A stretch of DNA of 64,000 nt from contig NZ_JAVLAS010000001.1 in NCBI RefSeq assembly GCF_032190635.1, positions 434,001 to 498,000 of the forward strand. The letters are read 5' to 3'. The position numbers and the translations under genes are program-made. This DNA is from Levilactobacillus zymae (GTDB lineage Bacteria; Bacillota; Bacilli; Lactobacillales; Lactobacillaceae). Position 1 is the first letter of the stretch; every line of letters starts with the position of its first letter. Below the pieces are notes generated by a model. The model worked only from the letters and a program-made list of their open reading frames with translations, had not been told where the DNA came from and made no database searches. Below, one piece after another: positions 56,942-64,000 of the stretch.

Positions 56942-56955
56942 TGTAAGCGGTTTAA
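56942..56955. promoter_or_regulatory. cre site (CcpA) upstream of lacL
   Basis: TGTAAGCGGTTTAA fits the cre core (TGTAA-N-CG). It lies 15 bp after the TACAAT -10, so repression by blocking transcription is likely. Confidence 0.7.
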
Positions 56956-56980
56956 CTAACATGAAAAGGAGGTCTTGCTG

Positions 56981-58873
56981 TTGCAAGCAGACTTAAAATG
57001 GCTGGACGATCCGCAGACGTTTCGGGTCAACCAATTGCCCGCGCATAGCGACCATCGGTATTACCGGACGGTTGCTGAGATGCAGGCGCACCAGAGTAGT
57101 TTCGTGCAAAGCCTAGACGGGACCTGGCAGTTCGCCTTTGCCCAGACGCCGCAGGAACGGCCCGTGGGCTTCGAACAACCGGACGCCGACCACCAGAACT
57201 TTGGAGAGATTCAGGTACCCGGCCACATCGAACTCGCCGGTTACGGCCAGCTCCACTACACCAACACCCTTTATCCGTGGGAAGGTAAGCTGTATCGGCG
57301 ACCGGCCTACGCGCTGGGGGACACCACCGGGATGCCGGGGATGTTTAGTGAAGGGTCCGACAACACGGTCGGCGCCTACCTGAAGACCTTTACCCTGAAC
57401 CCCGAACTGCGCGATCACCGCGTCGTGATCCAGTTCGACGGGGTCGAAGAGGCCATGTACCTGTGGCTCAACGGGCACTTCGTGGGGTACGCCGAGGACA
57501 GCTTCAGCCAGTCGGAATTCGACCTGACACCCTACCTGCAGGCTGGTGAAAACCTGCTGGCGGTCGAGGTCTTCAAACGCAGTACCGCGGCCTTCTTGGA
57601 GGACCAAGACTTCTTTCGGTTCTCCGGGATTTTCCGCAGTGTGCGGTTGGTGGCCCAACCGGCCGTGCATCTCAACGATCTGACGATTCGGGCCAACGTG
57701 CTGGACGACCTGACCACCGGGGACTTTAACCTGGGGTTGAGTCTGAACGACGACGCCGCGCAATCCGGGGCGCAGCTCAAGGTGACCCTGTGTGCCGGCG
57801 AACAGGTCGTGCTCGACCAAACGGTGCCGGCCCAAGCCGAGACGGCAATTCAGCACGTTCCCGTGCCCAACGTGCACCTCTGGGACCACCACGATCCGTA
57901 CCTGTATCGGCTTCAGATCGAAGTCCTCGACGCCAGTGGTCGATTGCTGGAAGTCGTCCCTTACGACGTCGGTTTCCGGCGGGTCGAACTTAAGGATAAG
58001 GTGATGTTACTGAACGGTCACCGGCTGATCTTAAACGGGGTTAACCGCCACGAATGGGACGCCAAGCGCGGCCGCAGCGTGACGCTGGCCGACATGCAAT
58101 ACGACCTGCAAGTCTTCAAGCAGCACCACATCAACGCGGTGCGGACCTGTCACTATCCCGATCAGATTGCCTGGTATTATCTGTGCGACCGCAACGGCAT
58201 CTACATGATGGCCGAAAATAACCTGGAAACCCACGGCACCTGGCAGAAGATGGGCGCCGTGGAACCCTCGTATAACGTACCCGGGTCGCTGCCGCAATGG
58301 CAGGGGGCCGTACTGGACCGCGCTCGCAGTAACTACCAGACGTTTAAGAATCACCCGGCCATCCTCTTCTGGTCGCTGGGTAACGAATCCTACGCCGGCG
58401 ACGATATCGCGGCCATGGACCAGTACTATCACGACCACGATGAGGGCCGGTTGACCCACTACGAAGGTGTTTGCCGCAACCGGGTCTACGCAGATCAGAT
58501 CTCCGACATGGAAAGTATGATGTATGATCCGCCCAAGGCCATCCGCGATTACCTGGACCACGACCCGCAAAAGCCGTTCGTCAACTGCGAATACATGCAC
58601 GACATGGGTAATTCGTTGGGCGGCATGAACAGCTATACGGATCTGATCGACCAGTACCCGATGTATCAAGGCGGGTTCATCTGGGACTACATCGATCAGG
58701 CCTTGTGGGTCAACGACGAGGTCACCGGTCAACCGGTCCTGCGCTACGGCGGAGACTTCGACGACCGGCATTCCGACTATGAATTTTCTGGCGACGGCCT
58801 GCTATTCGCGGACCGGACACCGAAACCCGCACTTCAGGAGGTGAGCTACTACTATGGCAAATACGACCGCTAA
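56981..58873 (+). CDS. lacL: Beta-galactosidase large subunit
   Basis: 630 residues. I use TTG at 56981 ([12 protein letters not shown]), eight bases after AAGGAGG; an upstream TTG is only two bases from that site. GH2 enzyme that splits lactose. Jelly-roll and Ig-like domains come first ([22 protein letters not shown]), then the barrel with acid/base Glu469 in [13 protein letters not shown] and nucleophile Glu537 in [15 protein letters not shown]. Its 3' end overlaps lacM by 20 bp. The active enzyme is the LacL-LacM pair. Confidence 0.97.
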   Translation: MQADLKWLDDPQTFRVNQLPAHSDHRYYRTVAEMQAHQSSFVQSLDGTWQFAFAQTPQERPVGFEQPDADHQNFGEIQVPGHIELAGYGQLHYTNTLYPWEGKLYRRPAYALGDTTGMPGMFSEGSDNTVGAYLKTFTLNPELRDHRVVIQFDGVEEAMYLWLNGHFVGYAEDSFSQSEFDLTPYLQAGENLLAVEVFKRSTAAFLEDQDFFRFSGIFRSVRLVAQPAVHLNDLTIRANVLDDLTTGDFNLGLSLNDDAAQSGAQLKVTLCAGEQVVLDQTVPAQAETAIQHVPVPNVHLWDHHDPYLYRLQIEVLDASGRLLEVVPYDVGFRRVELKDKVMLLNGHRLILNGVNRHEWDAKRGRSVTLADMQYDLQVFKQHHINAVRTCHYPDQIAWYYLCDRNGIYMMAENNLETHGTWQKMGAVEPSYNVPGSLPQWQGAVLDRARSNYQTFKNHPAILFWSLGNESYAGDDIAAMDQYYHDHDEGRLTHYEGVCRNRVYADQISDMESMMYDPPKAIRDYLDHDPQKPFVNCEYMHDMGNSLGGMNSYTDLIDQYPMYQGGFIWDYIDQALWVNDEVTGQPVLRYGGDFDDRHSDYEFSGDGLLFADRTPKPALQEVSYYYGKYDR

Positions 58874-59819
58874 ACTACACGTCGTTTACGGCGACGGAAC
58901 CTTGGGCCTGCACGGCGAGGGGTTCCAATACATCTTTAGTTACGACCGGGGCGGCCTGGAGTCGCTCAAACGCAATGGCAAGGAGTGGCTCTACCGCGTG
59001 CCCAAGCCCACGTTCTGGCGGGCGACGACCGATAACGACCGGGGCAACCACTTCTCCGAGCGGTCGGCGATGTGGCTGGGGGCCGACCTGTTCAGTCCCT
59101 GCACGCACATCGAGGTAGCCGTAAATGGTCAGGATATTACCTTGCCGATTGCGACGGAAAACAACCGCTATTCGGACCATGAGACCGCCGAGACCGTGAC
59201 GATCCGCTTCACCTATACCACGACCACGGTACCGGCGACCACCGTGGTGGTAAGCTACACCGTGGACGCCACGGGTGCTATTCGGGTCCACACCCATTTC
59301 ACCGGCCAGCCGGGGTTACCGGAATTACCCGCGCTGGGGTTGCGGTTCGTAATGCCCACGGCCGCACAAGGGTTCACCTACCACGGTTTGTCCGGAGAGA
59401 CCTACCCGGACCGAATGGCGGGCGGCCAACTAGGCGACTATCAGGTCACCGGGTTACCGGTCACGCCGTACATGGTCCCGCAGGAGTGCGGGATGCACAT
59501 GGCGACCGAACACGTCACGGTGACCCGGGCCATCACGTTGAACAACGCGGACCCGGACACCGAACCGTTCAGCCTGACGTTTACGCAGGCCGACCAGCCG
59601 TTTAATTTCAGCTGCTTACCGTACACGGCCGAGGAACTGGAAAACGCAACCCACATCGAAGAACTGCCACCGTTGCGGCGGACGGTCCTCACGGTCTTCG
59701 GCGCCGTCCGCGGTGTCGGTGGGATCGACAGTTGGGGCGCCGACGTGGAAGCTAAGTACCACCTGCCCGCCGACCGAGATTACGATTTTGAATTCGTGAT
59801 TGCGGGGACACAGGGGTAA
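58854..59819 (+). CDS. lacM: Beta-galactosidase small subunit
   Basis: 321 residues, equal to the C-terminal domain 5 of single-chain beta-galactosidases: [39 protein letters not shown], and [11 protein letters not shown] / [14 protein letters not shown]. Its ribosome site AGGAGGTGAG is inside lacL and translation is coupled. No lactose permease is near, so lactose must enter by a carrier elsewhere. Confidence 0.97.
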   Translation: MANTTAKLHVVYGDGTLGLHGEGFQYIFSYDRGGLESLKRNGKEWLYRVPKPTFWRATTDNDRGNHFSERSAMWLGADLFSPCTHIEVAVNGQDITLPIATENNRYSDHETAETVTIRFTYTTTTVPATTVVVSYTVDATGAIRVHTHFTGQPGLPELPALGLRFVMPTAAQGFTYHGLSGETYPDRMAGGQLGDYQVTGLPVTPYMVPQECGMHMATEHVTVTRAITLNNADPDTEPFSLTFTQADQPFNFSCLPYTAEELENATHIEELPPLRRTVLTVFGAVRGVGGIDSWGADVEAKYHLPADRDYDFEFVIAGTQG

Positions 59820-59847
59820 CGTGGTTTAATTTAAAATAGTGACGACA

Positions 59848-59886
59848 AAAAGTCCCGCACTTCAAAACCGGTGCGGGACTTTCGTT
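59848..59886. terminator. Bidirectional terminator after lacM
   Basis: AAAAAGTCCCGCAC / GTGCGGGACTTTCG stem with T/A runs on both sides. Confidence 0.9.
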
Positions 59887-59898
59887 TGGTCTAAAACG

Positions 59899-60822
59899 TT
59901 AACTCGGTTGATATGCCTGCGCGACCTCTTCGGCCGTGGGGTAGGACTTTTGCGTCCCACGCCGGGTGACCGTTAGAGCCGCGTAAGCGTTGGCGTGGTG
60001 CAGTGCGGTCGGTACGTCCTCGCCCTGAGCAAAGTAGTGGGCGAACGACCCGATAAACGAATCGCCGGCGCCGGTGGTGTCGACGGCCTGGACCTTGATA
60101 GCGTCGATTAGCTGGCAGTCGTTGGCGCAGACCCACAACACGCCCTTGGCGCCTAACGTGACCAGCAGGTTTTTGACGCCCAGGTCGATCAGGTGGTGGG
60201 CGGCGGCCTTGATTTCGGTTAGATTCGTGGTCGGCATGCTGGTCAGCGTCGCCAGTTCCGTTTCGTTCGGCGAGAAGAAGTCGACCCGACTGACGTGCGT
60301 TAAGTCCAGGTCGCGGTTCGCCGGTGCCGGGTTCAAGAGGACCGGCACGTGATACTGGTTGGCCAGGTCAATGGCGTGGTAGTTGGTGGCCAGCGGAATT
60401 TCCTGCTGCAGCACGATGAGCTTGGTGTGTTGAATCAGGTCGACGTGTTGGTCGAGGACCGCGGGCGTCAGTTCGCTGTTGGCCCCCTTAATAATCAGGA
60501 TGCGGTTATCCGAGGACGGGTCGACGAAAATCGGCGCCGCGCCACTATTCTTCTGGCCGACGCCCACGCCGGTCACGTCGATGTGGTTGGCCTTGAAGTT
60601 GGCGAGCTGTTGTTCCCCAAAGTTGTCGTGGCCGACCATGGAGATAAAGCTGACGCGCGACCCCAACCGGGCCGCCGCGACCGCCTGGTTGGCCCCTTTA
60701 CCGCCGAAACCCATGGCAAAGTCGGGCGCTTCGATGGTTTCGCCTTCGACCGGCATCCGGTCCACGTAGGTGATTAAATCGATCATGTTGGAACCAATAA
60801 CTAGAACATCACTATCTTGCAT
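59899..60822 (-). CDS. rbsK: Ribokinase
   Basis: 307 residues from the ATG at 60822, after GGGGTGTCAAAT. PfkB family: MGFGGKGANQAVAAARLG (GGKGANQ) near 45 and VDTTGAGDSFIGSFAHYF with the catalytic Asp; NPAPANRDL is typical of ribokinase. Phosphorylates ribose for the pentose phosphate route. There is no rbsD or transporter beside it. Two LacI-type sites lie upstream. Confidence 0.94.
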   Translation of the reverse strand: MQDSDVLVIGSNMIDLITYVDRMPVEGETIEAPDFAMGFGGKGANQAVAAARLGSRVSFISMVGHDNFGEQQLANFKANHIDVTGVGVGQKNSGAAPIFVDPSSDNRILIIKGANSELTPAVLDQHVDLIQHTKLIVLQQEIPLATNYHAIDLANQYHVPVLLNPAPANRDLDLTHVSRVDFFSPNETELATLTSMPTTNLTEIKAAAHHLIDLGVKNLLVTLGAKGVLWVCANDCQLIDAIKVQAVDTTGAGDSFIGSFAHYFAQGEDVPTALHHANAYAALTVTRRGTQKSYPTAEEVAQAYQPS

Positions 60823-60877
60823 ATTTGACACCCCTCGTTTCAATCTTCCCTTTTAACCTAGCACAAAATCGGGTATA

Positions 60878-60891
60878 TGTAAACGCTTACA
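60878..60891. promoter_or_regulatory. cre / LacI-family operator upstream of rbsK
   Basis: TGTAAACGCTTACA fits the cre consensus perfectly and is a near-perfect palindrome. A second LacI-type half-matched copy, GAAAACGATTACAA, follows directly at 60892-60905. The pair can serve CcpA and the local LacI regulator encoded at 61440. Confidence 0.85.
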
Positions 60892-60918
60892 GAAAACGAT
60901 TACAAAAAGTTGGCTCGC

Positions 60919-60958
60919 TGAAAAACCCACCACGACCTAGCTATCGTGGTGGGTGAGG
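60919..60958 (-). terminator. Terminator overlapping the 3' end of the HxlR gene
   Basis: AACCCACCACGA / TCGTGGTGGGT stem; on the minus strand it ends in TTTTTCAG. One arm lies inside the last codons of the gene. Confidence 0.85.
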
Positions 60959-61293
60959 GTGACCAGTTGATTTTCTCTTAAATAAACGCGTCCCCAACGG
61001 TTCAGCGCCAGAAGCAATGGTACCAGGGAACGGCCGGCGCGAGAAAGGGAGTAGGTGATTGCCGATGCGGAGTTGTGATCAGCGACTACTAGTTGGTCTT
61101 GCACCAACTGGGCGAGCTGACTGGCTAACGTCGCTTGGGGACAGGCCGCCAGGGTCCGGTGTAATTCGGTAAAACGGTAGTCATGATCCGTTAAGCGGTA
61201 GAGAATTAGGGACTTCCAAGGACTATCAAGTAAGCTTAACGCGGCGTTTAATGGGCGAAGTTCCGCAGGATAAGGCTTGGTGGTCGTCGTCAT
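60937..61293 (-). CDS. HxlR-type winged-helix regulator
   Basis: 118 residues. LNAALSLLDSPWKSLILYRLTDHDYRFTELHRTLAACPQATLASQLAQL matches the HxlR winged helix (S/G-x-K-W-x-x-x-I-L...R-F-x-E-L); the usual N-terminal redox Cys (CP) is missing, the Cys here being inside CPQATL. Such proteins control oxidoreductase genes in response to aldehydes, quinones or redox stress. Start ATG follows GAGGAGG. The target is not evident. Confidence 0.85.
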   Translation of the reverse strand: MTTTTKPYPAELRPLNAALSLLDSPWKSLILYRLTDHDYRFTELHRTLAACPQATLASQLAQLVQDQLVVADHNSASAITYSLSRAGRSLVPLLLALNRWGRVYLRENQLVTLTHHDS

Positions 61294-61407
61294 GGTTAGG
61301 ACCTCCTCATTGGGTTGTGGTCAGTGTATCATGAACGGCTGGTGGGTCGGGTGGAACACGCCTTCAAACGGGGCACTAAGGACGTTCGCTTGCTTCTCTT
61401 AGGTAGT

Positions 61408-61438
61408 AAAAAAGGGCCGCAGATGCCACGGTCCTTAA
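61408..61438 (-). terminator. Terminator of the LacI regulator gene
   Basis: Imperfect GGACCGTGG / CTGCGGCCC-type stem on the minus strand, then TTTTTTAC. Confidence 0.7.
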
Positions 61439-61439
61439 T

Positions 61440-62417
61440 TCAGTGCGTGATAATTTGTGCCGCCAATCGGAATTCCTCGGCGGGCAGGTCGGGTTGGTTG
61501 ATGCGCGCAATCAGGCGATCCACCGCCGTTTTACCAATCTGGGCGATGGGTTGCTTAGCCGTGACGACGGGTTGCGGTAAGAAGTCGAACCAGTCCTGAT
61601 CGTCGAAGCTCCCCAGTTGGAACGGGGGCAGGTCGAGCTCGGGCAACTTATGCAACACGGCATCCATGATGGTGTTGTCCGCCGCCAGTAAGCCGTCGCA
61701 GCGCTGATTGACCAGGAGTTGACGGGTCATCTGAGCGACGTTACTGTTATCGGTACGGGCGATGGCCTCGATGGCGGTATCGCGCGGTTGGCCGGCACTG
61801 GCTAGGGCCTGGTGGTACCCCTGCAGGCGTTCGGTAGCGGTTTTAGACACGGCACTATTAATAATGCCAATGCGCTGGGCGCCGCGATCGATTAACTGGG
61901 TCACCAGGTCGCGGGTTCCGCGCACGTTATCGACCAGGACACGGTCGTATTGCGTGGCGATGCCTCGAGGTGGCATCCGGTCGACGAAAACGGCGGGGGT
62001 GTTGCCTAGCTGAGCGGCGTAGTCGGTTGGACCGCCGGCACTGGTGATGATGACGCCGGCCGCCTGCTTCTCCAGCATCAGGTTGAGGGCGCTAACTTCC
62101 CGGTCATCCTGTTCGTCGGTGTTGACGATGAGGACGTCGTAACCCGCTTGGGTGGCGGCGTCTTCGATGGCCCGAACGATGTGGGTGAAGAAATTGTTGA
62201 GGATGTCGGGAATGATTACCCCGAGCGTGTTGGTCTTTTGCACCCGAATGCTGCGAGCTAGGCCGTTAGGGTGGTAGCCGAGTTCTTGAGCAAGCTGTTG
62301 AATTCGTTGCCGCGTGGTTGGCTTGACCTGGGGGCTATCGTTGAGCGCACGGGAAATGGTGGCTTCCGAGACCCCCGCTTTGGCGGCGACGTCTTTGATG
62401 GTAATTTTTCTTGGCAA
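61440..62417 (-). CDS. LacI family regulator, probably of ribose use (RbsR-like)
   Basis: 325 residues. Helix-turn-helix ITIKDVAAKAGVSEATISRALNDSPQVKPTTR and hinge HPNGLARSIRVQKTNTLGVIIPD, then the sugar-binding fold (PAVFVDRMPP, VLVDNVRGTRDLVTQLIDRG, DGLLAADNTIMDAVLHKLP). Lies close to ribokinase, whose upstream region has two LacI-type sites, so RbsR function is inferred. Effector not readable from the sequence. Confidence 0.87.
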   Translation of the reverse strand: MPRKITIKDVAAKAGVSEATISRALNDSPQVKPTTRQRIQQLAQELGYHPNGLARSIRVQKTNTLGVIIPDILNNFFTHIVRAIEDAATQAGYDVLIVNTDEQDDREVSALNLMLEKQAAGVIITSAGGPTDYAAQLGNTPAVFVDRMPPRGIATQYDRVLVDNVRGTRDLVTQLIDRGAQRIGIINSAVSKTATERLQGYHQALASAGQPRDTAIEAIARTDNSNVAQMTRQLLVNQRCDGLLAADNTIMDAVLHKLPELDLPPFQLGSFDDQDWFDFLPQPVVTAKQPIAQIGKTAVDRLIARINQPDLPAEEFRLAAQIITH

Positions 62418-62609
62418 ATTAGGTCACCTGTTTCTTATTAATTATAATTAATAATAGATTATGATTTATCGAAGCTCGTTTTAACTAAGTAGTGCTCTAT
62501 CTATCCTAGCGTTAAATTGGCGAGTCGGTCAACTAATTCGTGCAAGCAGCGCGGGTGGTACTGGTCCGGGTGCCCATCACCGTTAGCTAAAAAAATCGTA
62601 AAAAAGGGT

Positions 62610-62639
62610 TGCGTTCGTTGGGGGTTAAATGCTAAAATT
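62610..62639 (+). promoter_or_regulatory. Promoter of tRNA-Gln
   Basis: -35 TTGCGT (62610-62615), 18-bp spacer, -10 TAAAAT (62634-62639), about 30 bp before the tRNA. Confidence 0.7.
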
Positions 62640-62671
62640 ATATCCTGTTGAGTCAGTAATGACGCAATTAT

Positions 62672-62743
62672 TGGGCTATAGCCAAGTGGTAAGGCAACGG
62701 GTTTTGATCCCGTGATGCGCTGGTTCGAACCCAGCTAGCCCAA
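62672..62743 (+). tRNA. tRNA-Gln (anticodon TTG)
   Basis: Cloverleaf of 72 nt: acceptor TGGGCTA / TAGCCCA, D-arm AGCCAAGTGGTAAGGC, anticodon stem CGGG / CCCG with loop TTTTGAT (anticodon TTG, reads CAA/CAG), T-arm CTGGTTCGAACCCAG. Discriminator A; the CCA end is not encoded. A single-gene unit with promoter and terminator. Confidence 0.97.
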
Positions 62744-62752
62744 TCGAGATAG

Positions 62753-62786
62753 TCGTTGAAGCCGGGTGCTTCAGCGGCTTTTTTTG
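62753..62786 (+). terminator. Terminator of tRNA-Gln
   Basis: GTTGAAGC / GCTTCAGC stem, loop CGGGT, then GGC and T7. Confidence 0.9.
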
Positions 62787-62814
62787 TGTGACTACGAAAG
62801 GGAGACGAACAACG

Positions 62815-63159
62815 ATGAAGTCTGAAAGAATGGCAACCTGGGAATGGGTCGTGGCCGTCCTTATTCTGGGCGGTCCTTGGTGGGTGATTGGGGAAGGCAT
62901 TGCGGGGTTCTTGACCGGCGACCCGAATCATCCAGACGTAGTGGTGCTCTTGGGGAGTCTATCATTAGCGCTATTTAGTATTGTGGCGATCCTGAGTTAT
63001 CGAACCATGTGGAAACGCGCAACCCGACAAGTCCAACCGCGGGCCCGTCGGCGGTTATGGCAGATTTATTGGCTTAATTTTGTCCTGGGCGTGGGGCTGA
63101 CGTGGTTGATGAGTGATATTCCAGATTGGTTGTTACGCTTCATTGGCTATCAACATTAG
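62815..63159 (+). CDS. Small membrane protein, first of a tandem set
   Basis: 114 residues from the ATG at 62815 (ribosome site AAAGGGAG). Three to four helices: WVVAVLILGGPWWVIGEGIA, VVVLLGSLSLALFSIVAILS, LWQIYWLNFVLGVGLTWL. It ends DWLLRFIGYQH. The next gene encodes a relative (D-P/S-P-x-H-P-D-x-V-V-x-L-G motif shared and P-x-W-L-L-R-x-I-x-Y end). Function unknown. Confidence 0.75.
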   Translation: MKSERMATWEWVVAVLILGGPWWVIGEGIAGFLTGDPNHPDVVVLLGSLSLALFSIVAILSYRTMWKRATRQVQPRARRRLWQIYWLNFVLGVGLTWLMSDIPDWLLRFIGYQH

Positions 63160-63357
63160 GAAAGGAAAAGCGCCGGTGCAGCGACGATCACCTTTTGTTG
63201 GCCAGCTCCCCCTTGATTCTACTATTAAGGGTAGCTGTGGCATGTGAATGGTATCGTCCTGCCTATTTTTTAAACGGGATTTGGTAAAAATTGTGCCCAG
63301 CGGCGTTCGGGGCTTCGGTTTTGGTATTCTGAAGACACAAACGAGGGGGACGTTGAC

Positions 63358-63678
63358 GTGAAGAAATGGTTAATTTACTTAGAATGGGCCCTGAACGTGG
63401 GCGTGATTAGTTTACCGTTGGTGATTTTGGGGAGCGGTCTGCGGGGCATTATCGCCCAAAGTCCGCTCCATCCGGATGCCGCGGTGGTCCTGGGGGGCTT
63501 GGGCTTGGCCATCATCAGTTTAGGTGGCCTACTGGTTTACGGGACTCGCTCAACGCGGCAGGACCAGCGCTGGTTGCGGTGGGGGTATGGAACCCTGCTC
63601 GTCGTGGGTGTGGGGTTAGGGGGCCTAGCCCTCAATCCACCGGAGTGGCTACTACGCTTACTGATTCCGGGATATTAA
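63358..63678 (+). CDS. Small membrane protein, second of a tandem set
   Basis: 106 residues, GTG start after GAGGGGGACGTTGAC. Helices WALNVGVISLPLVILGSGLRG, AAVVLGGLGLAIISLGGLLVY, YGTLLVVGVGLGGLAL; ends PEWLLRLLIPGY. It shares the HPDAAVVLGGLGLA segment and the ending with the gene at 62815 (HPDVVVLLGSLSLA). A TATTCT -10 lies near 63327. Function unknown. Confidence 0.75.
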   Translation: MKKWLIYLEWALNVGVISLPLVILGSGLRGIIAQSPLHPDAAVVLGGLGLAIISLGGLLVYGTRSTRQDQRWLRWGYGTLLVVGVGLGGLALNPPEWLLRLLIPGY

Positions 63679-63778
63679 TTAATTAATCATAAGTTTCGTT
63701 AAATTAACTATTTAGCCTGTTCACCATCTCTTCCTTCGGGTATACTCAATGGACAGAAAGTTTTAGGGGAGGAACGAG

Positions 63779-64000
63779 ATGAAACGTATTCGCGAAAATG
63801 GCATTGATGGGGTTTGGGGGCTCATCATGTTTTATGGGCTAGGTATAGTCTGCCTGGTGATGTGGGTCGTCACCCGGTTTCAACAGGGGTGGTTGATCGC
63901 CACCGTGATTTACTTAGTCATGGGCAGCTGTTTTTTACATACGACGTTGGTGGGCAAGGAACTGATCTGGGATCGCGTCTTGCAAGACGTTTCACTGACT
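63779..64000 (+). CDS. Membrane protein, third of the run (3' end outside window)
   Basis: First 74 codons only; start ATG after AGGGGAGGAACG and a TATACT -10 at 63741-63746. One helix (GVWGLIMFYGLGIVCLVMWVV) and a second (WLIATVIYLVMGSCFLHTTL) are seen. It has little similarity with the two upstream genes apart from size class. The gene continues past the window. Confidence 0.6.
   Translation, partial: MKRIRENGIDGVWGLIMFYGLGIVCLVMWVVTRFQQGWLIATVIYLVMGSCFLHTTLVGKELIWDRVLQDVSLT

Larger units (their letters stand above)
56663..56980. other. Divergent control region of glpF and lacLM
   Basis: About 318 bp. Contains a palindrome at 56702-56717, a TACAAT -10 at 56922-56927 without clear -35, and a cre site downstream of that -10. 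Nothing else recognised. Confidence 0.5.

Noticed and set aside
57113..57892. Long open frame antisense to lacL (259 codons); another at 58031-58771
   Set aside because: Both lie opposite a gene with clear GH2 catalytic motifs, lack ribosome sites and have Val/Gly/His-rich composition typical of the reverse strand of GC-rich genes.

Overview
The window reads as a low-GC-phylum (Firmicutes) chromosome of the Lactobacillaceae, most like a Levilactobacillus or Lactiplantibacillus relative; the species cannot be fixed from sequence alone. Pointers are the split lacL/lacM beta-galactosidase, LPXTG/MucBP surface protein, PyrR attenuator, two T-box leaders, CcpA-type cre boxes, an IS30 element of the ISLpl1 type and strong GGAGG ribosome sites. 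A perfect parS site (16517-16532) and a one-mismatch copy (29250-29265) suggest the window lies in the origin-proximal part of the chromosome. Gene density is normal for a chromosome; there is no prophage, rRNA operon or CRISPR array. Layout: 1-9.9 kb holds the end of an MFS efflux pump, an LPXTG adhesin, a choloylglycine hydrolase, an IS30 copy beside a decayed surface-protein gene, an intact homologue of that gene, a secreted GH20 hexosaminidase and an epimerase with an apparent AUA start. 9.9-22.3 kb holds a TetR regulator, an ABC/FtsX exporter, an aldo/keto reductase, map, an SDR, small secreted proteins, murI, two related membrane proteins and T-box-controlled brnQ. 22.9-28.2 kb is an AT-richer block: LysR regulator, MFS carrier, 3-hydroxyacyl-CoA dehydrogenase, and a two-gene AtuA (PF07287-type) unit, the least explained and probably acquired system in the window. 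28.2-39.4 kb holds an MFS symporter, PyrR-attenuated pyrFE, a T-box-controlled OppA-like protein, an NlpC/P60 hydrolase, a WYL regulator, two Mor-like DNA-binding proteins and a PrsW-type protease. 39.6-44.6 kb is a phnDCEE transporter operon ending in a cytosolic 5'-nucleotidase. 44.8-47.6 kb holds a degenerate SDR and a MerR regulator gene interrupted at codon 3 by a TnpB-only IS605-type element and also frameshifted. 47.6-64 kb holds deoR/deoC, a second aldo/keto reductase, an SDR, an ASCH-like protein, NADH oxidase, a secreted 5'-nucleotidase, glpF, lacLM, rbsK, HxlR and LacI regulators, tRNA-Gln and a run of small membrane proteins. The most notable cross-links: two aldo/keto reductases and one SDR (genes at 14.0, 16.7 and 50.5 kb) each have a promoter with a 19-bp spacer carrying a dyad, the signature of MerR-family activation, and the only MerR gene of the aldehyde/electrophile-responsive type visible here is the one broken by the TnpB element. 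Nucleoside and pentose salvage is also prominent: two 5'-nucleotidases, deoC/deoR, ribokinase with a LacI regulator, and pyrFE.
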